Below the pieces are notes generated by a model. It did no database searches and had not been told where the DNA came from. It worked only from the letters and a program-made list of their open reading frames with translations. Positions 7,371-10,292 of a stretch of 10,292 nucleotides of DNA are shown piece after piece (the first letter of the stretch is position 1; each line of letters begins with the position of its first letter). The translations under genes were made by a program, and so were the position numbers. The stretch lies in NCBI GenBank assembly GCA_964585635.1, contig CAZPEV010000119.1, positions 1 through 10,292 on the forward strand, given 5' to 3'. Source of the DNA: CAZPEV01 sp964585635 (GTDB lineage: Bacteria; Zixibacteria; MSB-5A5; GN15; JAAZOE01).

Positions 7371-8660
7371 TTATTCATAGCGCAGGGCCTCGATGGGATC
7401 CAACGAGGCGGCCTTACGGGCGGGGAAATAGCCGAAGATGATCCCGACCGCGGCTGACACCCCCACCGCCAAGAAGATAGAGAAGATGGAAATGACCGTT
7501 CGCCAGTTAGCATAGCTGGAAATGGTCTTGGCCAGGATCAAGCCGCAAAAGACGCCGATTAGGCAGCCGATCAGGCTGATCGTTACCGCCTCGATCAGGA
7601 ACTGCTTGAGGATGTCGCGGCGGCTGGCGCCGACGGCTCGTCGCACGCCGATCTCCCGGGTTCGCTCCAGGACCGACGCCAGCATGATATTCATGATGCC
7701 GATGCCGCCGACGACCAGTGAGATGCCGGCGATGGCCCCCATCACGATGTTGAAGATCCGCTGCGTTTTTTGACTCTGGGCCAGCAGGGCCTCGGGAACG
7801 GTGACCGAGAAATCGGGAACCTCGCGATGGCGCCGTTGCATTATCCGGTTCACCAGCGCGGCGGCCGTGGCGATATCCTGGTCACTGCGCACCTGCAGGA
7901 TAATCTGGTCCAGCTCGTCGGCGTTGTACTTCAGGCGAGGATCGTCTTCCGTGGCCGAGCGGGAGGCGGCCAGGTCGGATTCGCGGTACAGCTTGGTCAG
8001 CGCGGTCGTCAGCGGAATATAGACGTTGGCGTTGACATTGCCGATGGCCAGGCCCTCGATCTTGGACGACGCCACCGCCTTTTCCTCAACCACGCCGATG
8101 ACGGTGAAATAGAGGTCCTCCACCCGAATGGTTTGGCCGATCGGATCGGCGAAGGCAAAAAGGCTGCGCTTGACGTCGGCGCTGATGACGCAGACCTGGC
8201 TGTTATCGTCGACGTCGGACGGGCGCAGGAAGGTTCCGTTCCGTATCGTCAGGTTCATCGCCGGCAGATAAGCCGGGGTGGTCCCGACCAGGCGGACATC
8301 GGTTTCGGCGTCGGCATAGTACCCCTTGAGGCCCTCGGTGACATGCCCCGGCACGACCCGCGCAAACAGATTGTCAAAGAGGGCAAGATTGTCGGCGTCC
8401 TCCATCGTCAGGCCGGGACTCCGGCCGCCGACCACCTCCGAGCCTTTCGATTCGGCGGGGATCACCCCCTCGATAATAATGTTGCGCACGCCCAATAGCT
8501 CGATCTGCTCCAAGGCGTCGCGCCGGGCGCCCTCGCCGATCGACAGCATGGCGATCACGGCCGCGACGCCGAAGATGATTCCCAGGGTCGTGAGAAAGGT
8601 CCGGAATTTATGCGTCACCAGGGCGGCAAACGATACGGCTATGATGCGACGATAATCCAT
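7371..8660 (-). CDS. MacB/FtsX-type ABC transporter permease, no ATPase domain
   Basis: A 429-residue inner-membrane permease of the MacB_PCD plus FtsX type. Predicted membrane segments lie at about 22-41, 303-326, 355-377 and 388-411. A large periplasmic domain (about 42-300) lies between the first and second. Hallmarks are TFLTTLGIIFGVAAVIAMLS near the start, LERTREIGVRRAVGASRRD (about 331-349) after the second segment, and SLDPIEALRYE at the end. Family members pair with a LolD/MacB-like ATPase to move substrate from the periplasm or outer leaflet through a TolC channel. Here no nucleotide-binding domain is fused and none is in the operon within the window, so the ATPase must come from elsewhere. 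ATG 8660 shares one base with the adaptor stop (TAATG), with GGGGAT just upstream. Confidence 0.93.
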   Translation of the reverse strand: MDYRRIIAVSFAALVTHKFRTFLTTLGIIFGVAAVIAMLSIGEGARRDALEQIELLGVRNIIIEGVIPAESKGSEVVGGRSPGLTMEDADNLALFDNLFARVVPGHVTEGLKGYYADAETDVRLVGTTPAYLPAMNLTIRNGTFLRPSDVDDNSQVCVISADVKRSLFAFADPIGQTIRVEDLYFTVIGVVEEKAVASSKIEGLAIGNVNANVYIPLTTALTKLYRESDLAASRSATEDDPRLKYNADELDQIILQVRSDQDIATAAALVNRIMQRRHREVPDFSVTVPEALLAQSQKTQRIFNIVMGAIAGISLVVGGIGIMNIMLASVLERTREIGVRRAVGASRRDILKQFLIEAVTISLIGCLIGVFCGLILAKTISSYANWRTVISIFSIFLAVGVSAAVGIIFGYFPARKAASLDPIEALRYE

Positions 8661-9913
8661 TAATCCCCGATAATAATCATGCGCCCTTCGGAGCGGCGTC
8701 CCTGACGGCCCTGCGGCGGAGAGGCGGTCCCCGGCTTGGTGAGTTCCTCTTCTCCGATCTTGCGGGTCGGATCGACCAGGCAGATTTCCTCATCCGCCTT
8801 AAGCCCGGAGGTAATGACGACCGAGGTGGAATTGCGCGGTCCCAACCCGACCGGGATTTTTCGGCCGCCTTTGGCATAGACCATGGTGGTGTCGTCACGC
8901 TCGAACACGGCTTCGATCGGGACCGAGATCACGTCGGGGAATTCGCTTATGATGATATCGACCTTGGCCGACATTCCCGGTTTCAGCCGGGTGTCGGTGG
9001 AGTCGATCAACACCTCGACGTCGAAGACGTTTATCCGCGATCCGCGTTCCTTGGCTCGCGCCAGGGTACTGATGTCGGTGATATGGCCGGTGAACAGGGG
9101 CCCGGGAATGGCGTCCAATCGGATTTGACAGGTCTGCCCTTTCTGGACTTTGGAGACATCGACCTCGGACACGGAAGTTTCGACGATCATTGTCGTCAGA
9201 TCAGGAAGGTCGATGAGTCCTTGCCCCCCCCAGGGGTTATCCCCTTCTTGCACCTTGGCCATGGTGCTTCCCTTCCAGATCTCCAAATAGACGACCAGGC
9301 CGGGAACGGGGGCGGTCAGGGTCATATTTTGCAGGTCACGGGTCGCCTGGTTTTTTTGATCGCCCGCTTTGTCGACTTCCACCTGCTGTTTCTGAATGTC
9401 GGATTCGAGGACCTTCTTTTGGGTTTCATACTTCATACGGGCCAGGTCAAGCTCCAGTTCCGCTTCCTTGCGGATAACCGGCGCCTCAGATTGTTTTTCG
9501 GAGAACGACCGTTCGGTTTTTTTCAATTCCAGTTCGAGCTGTTTGACATCCATATCATATTGGGCCTTGGCCCGGTCAAGGTTGGCCCCGGCGATCTTCA
9601 ATCCGGCGGTGGCGTCGCGCAATTTGGTTTCCTGCTCCGTCGGATCGAACTGCACCAAGAAATCCCCTTTGTTCACGATCGTACCTTCCGGAGTCATCTT
9701 GACGATCTGAAGGTTGCCGCGAATGCGGGGGGCATAGATGGTTATCGACCGCTTGGCGTCCAACTGGCCGTTGGCTACCAGCGAGACGACAAACTTCCCC
9801 TGCTGTGCTCGGGTAGTCGGAATCGGCCGCGATGATTGTCCGAATCCGAGAAGTTTGTACCCGATGATCAGAAGAATAATGGTGATACCGCCAGCGATGA
9901 TGTATTTTTTCAA
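8660..9913 (-). CDS. HlyD/MacA-family periplasmic adaptor (membrane fusion protein)
   Basis: A 417-residue adaptor anchored by an N-terminal membrane helix (about 4-22). Domain order fits MacA: a first half-lipoyl strand set (about 55-90, with APRIRGNLQIVKMTPEGTIV), a Glu/Lys-rich coiled-coil hairpin (about 92-195), the second half-lipoyl (LTAPVPGLVVYL, about 199-210), a beta-barrel domain (about 240-315, including LKPGMSAKVDI) and a membrane-proximal C-terminal domain. The tail after about 395 is Gly/Arg-rich and probably disordered. It would bridge the permease and the TolC-like protein encoded next. The start is a TTG at 9913-9911 with GAGG at 9919-9922; the frame upstream meets a stop before any ATG or GTG, so TTG is the best start. 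It is the first gene after the 94-bp gap that follows the acyltransferase. Confidence 0.9.
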   Translation of the reverse strand: MKKYIIAGGITIILLIIGYKLLGFGQSSRPIPTTRAQQGKFVVSLVANGQLDAKRSITIYAPRIRGNLQIVKMTPEGTIVNKGDFLVQFDPTEQETKLRDATAGLKIAGANLDRAKAQYDMDVKQLELELKKTERSFSEKQSEAPVIRKEAELELDLARMKYETQKKVLESDIQKQQVEVDKAGDQKNQATRDLQNMTLTAPVPGLVVYLEIWKGSTMAKVQEGDNPWGGQGLIDLPDLTTMIVETSVSEVDVSKVQKGQTCQIRLDAIPGPLFTGHITDISTLARAKERGSRINVFDVEVLIDSTDTRLKPGMSAKVDIIISEFPDVISVPIEAVFERDDTTMVYAKGGRKIPVGLGPRNSTSVVITSGLKADEEICLVDPTRKIGEEELTKPGTASPPQGRQGRRSEGRMIIIGD

Positions 9914-9918
9914 GGCAA

Positions 9919-9922
9919 CCTC
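9919..9922 (-). promoter_or_regulatory. Ribosome binding site supporting the TTG start of the adaptor gene
   Basis: GAGG lies five bases upstream of the TTG at 9913. With no ATG or GTG available in frame and a TGA a little further upstream, it decides the start. TTG starts often lower translation, which could make the adaptor the limiting part of the exporter; that is inference. Confidence 0.6.
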
Positions 9923-9993
9923 GCTTGCAAACAGATCTCACGCGGTCATCGCATTGCCGGTGGCATCCCGCCCCCGCCCGGTTTTCCGCCGCC

Positions 9994-10005
9994 ACGATGC
10001 ATCGT
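9994..10005. repeat. Perfect 12-bp palindrome in the acyltransferase-adaptor gap
   Basis: ACGATGCATCGT is its own reverse complement and lies just after the acyltransferase stop, in the 94-bp gap before the efflux genes (9914-10007). The gap also holds G-rich tracts on the minus strand (about 9966-9980). I see no T-tract terminator and no convincing -35/-10 pair. It could be an operator half of a promoter for the efflux operon or chance. Confidence 0.35.
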
Positions 10006-10007
10006 TC

Positions 10008-10292
10008 CTATCTTACGCTCCCATAATCGATTTGTTCCGTCCCGGCTACCGCTTTGAAGCGTCGATGGGTCCAAAGCCAAAGATCGGGGCGAAGCCGAAT
10101 GGCTGCTTCCATGCGCTGCGTGAAGAGGGCGGTCAGGCGAACGATTTCGCATTCGGGGTCGGCCTGCGGATCGGGATAAAGGGGGGGATCGAAACGGCAG
10201 TGATGGGTATAGTCAGGATTGCGAAGGATATAGCCGGTCACCAGCGGCACCCCCAGTTTAACGGCCAGCGTGGCCGGAGCGCGCGGCACCGA
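10008..10292 (-). CDS. Lipid A biosynthesis acyltransferase (LpxL/HtrB type), C-terminal part
   Basis: The last 94 residues of a lysophospholipid/LPS acyltransferase; the 5' part lies beyond the right edge. The visible portion opens with SVPRAPATLAVKLGVPLV and contains a TALFTQRMEAAIRLRPDLW helix and then LWTHRRFK. This closely follows the LpxL/LpxM family ending, where R-x-P-x-x-W-x-W-x-H-(R/K)-R-(F/W)-K is characteristic. The catalytic H-x4-D motif would be in the missing N-terminal half, so activity cannot be judged. These inner-membrane enzymes add secondary acyl chains to lipid A. Its presence upstream fits the envelope theme of the GT9 gene. The codon at 10287-10289 is GTG but is internal, not a start. 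It ends with TAG at 10008. Confidence 0.88.
   Translation of the reverse strand, partial: SVPRAPATLAVKLGVPLVTGYILRNPDYTHHCRFDPPLYPDPQADPECEIVRLTALFTQRMEAAIRLRPDLWLWTHRRFKAVAGTEQIDYGSVR

Noticed and set aside
7770..8498. Plus-strand open frame of 242 codons
   Set aside because: It lies wholly inside the permease gene, and the minus strand gives a full MacB/FtsX-type protein.
9083..9835. Plus-strand open frame of 250 codons
   Set aside because: It mirrors the adaptor coding region; long antisense frames are common in GC-rich genes. No family features are seen.
9961..9990. G-rich tracts as a G-quadruplex or terminator
   Set aside because: Only three clear G runs lie close together on the minus strand, and no T tract follows, so neither structure is well supported.

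Overview
This is a GC-rich window in which every supported gene lies on the minus strand, so transcription runs from the right edge to the left. The organism is a diderm (Gram-negative-type) bacterium. The evidence is a LpxL/HtrB-like lipid A acyltransferase, a GT9 LPS-type heptosyltransferase, a TolC-like outer-membrane channel and a MacA-like adaptor. I cannot name the phylum from sequence alone. The overall look is of an environmental, uncultured lineage, possibly of the FCB type, and that is a weak inference.

Layout from right to left: (1) The 3' end of a lipid A acyltransferase gene (10008-10292, runs off the window). (2) A 94-bp gap holding a perfect 12-bp palindrome. (3) A three-gene efflux module: HlyD/MacA-like adaptor (8660-9913, TTG start), MacB/FtsX-type ABC permease without its ATPase (7371-8660), and TolC-like outer-membrane protein (5877-7358). 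(4) A glycan module with two broken genes: a GT9 glycosyltransferase (4864-5880) with an in-frame TGA at codon 27, and a PfkB/ribokinase-family sugar kinase (3910-4892) with a one-base frameshift near its C-terminus. (5) The metalloprotease pair tldD (2471-3913) and tldE/pmbA (1122-2474). (6) A strong intrinsic terminator (1071-1101). (7) A separate gene (1-1001, runs off the left edge) for a secreted protein with a duplicated domain of unknown function.

The block from the adaptor to tldE looks like one operon. The genes overlap or nearly touch: TAATG between adaptor and permease, 12 bp between permease and TolC, ATGA between TolC and GT9, a 29-bp overlap between GT9 and kinase, ATGA between kinase and tldD once the frameshift is repaired, and ATGA between tldD and tldE. 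A terminator closes the block. These overlaps independently support the repaired reading frames of the two broken genes. The module joins envelope glycolipid or sugar functions, a tripartite exporter and a peptide-processing TldD/TldE protease. No precursor peptide or ABC ATPase is visible, so a joint role is a hypothesis.

The points most worth checking are the two lesions in adjacent genes, the exporter that lacks its motor subunit, the operon linkage of TldDE to an exporter, and the duplicated secreted domain.
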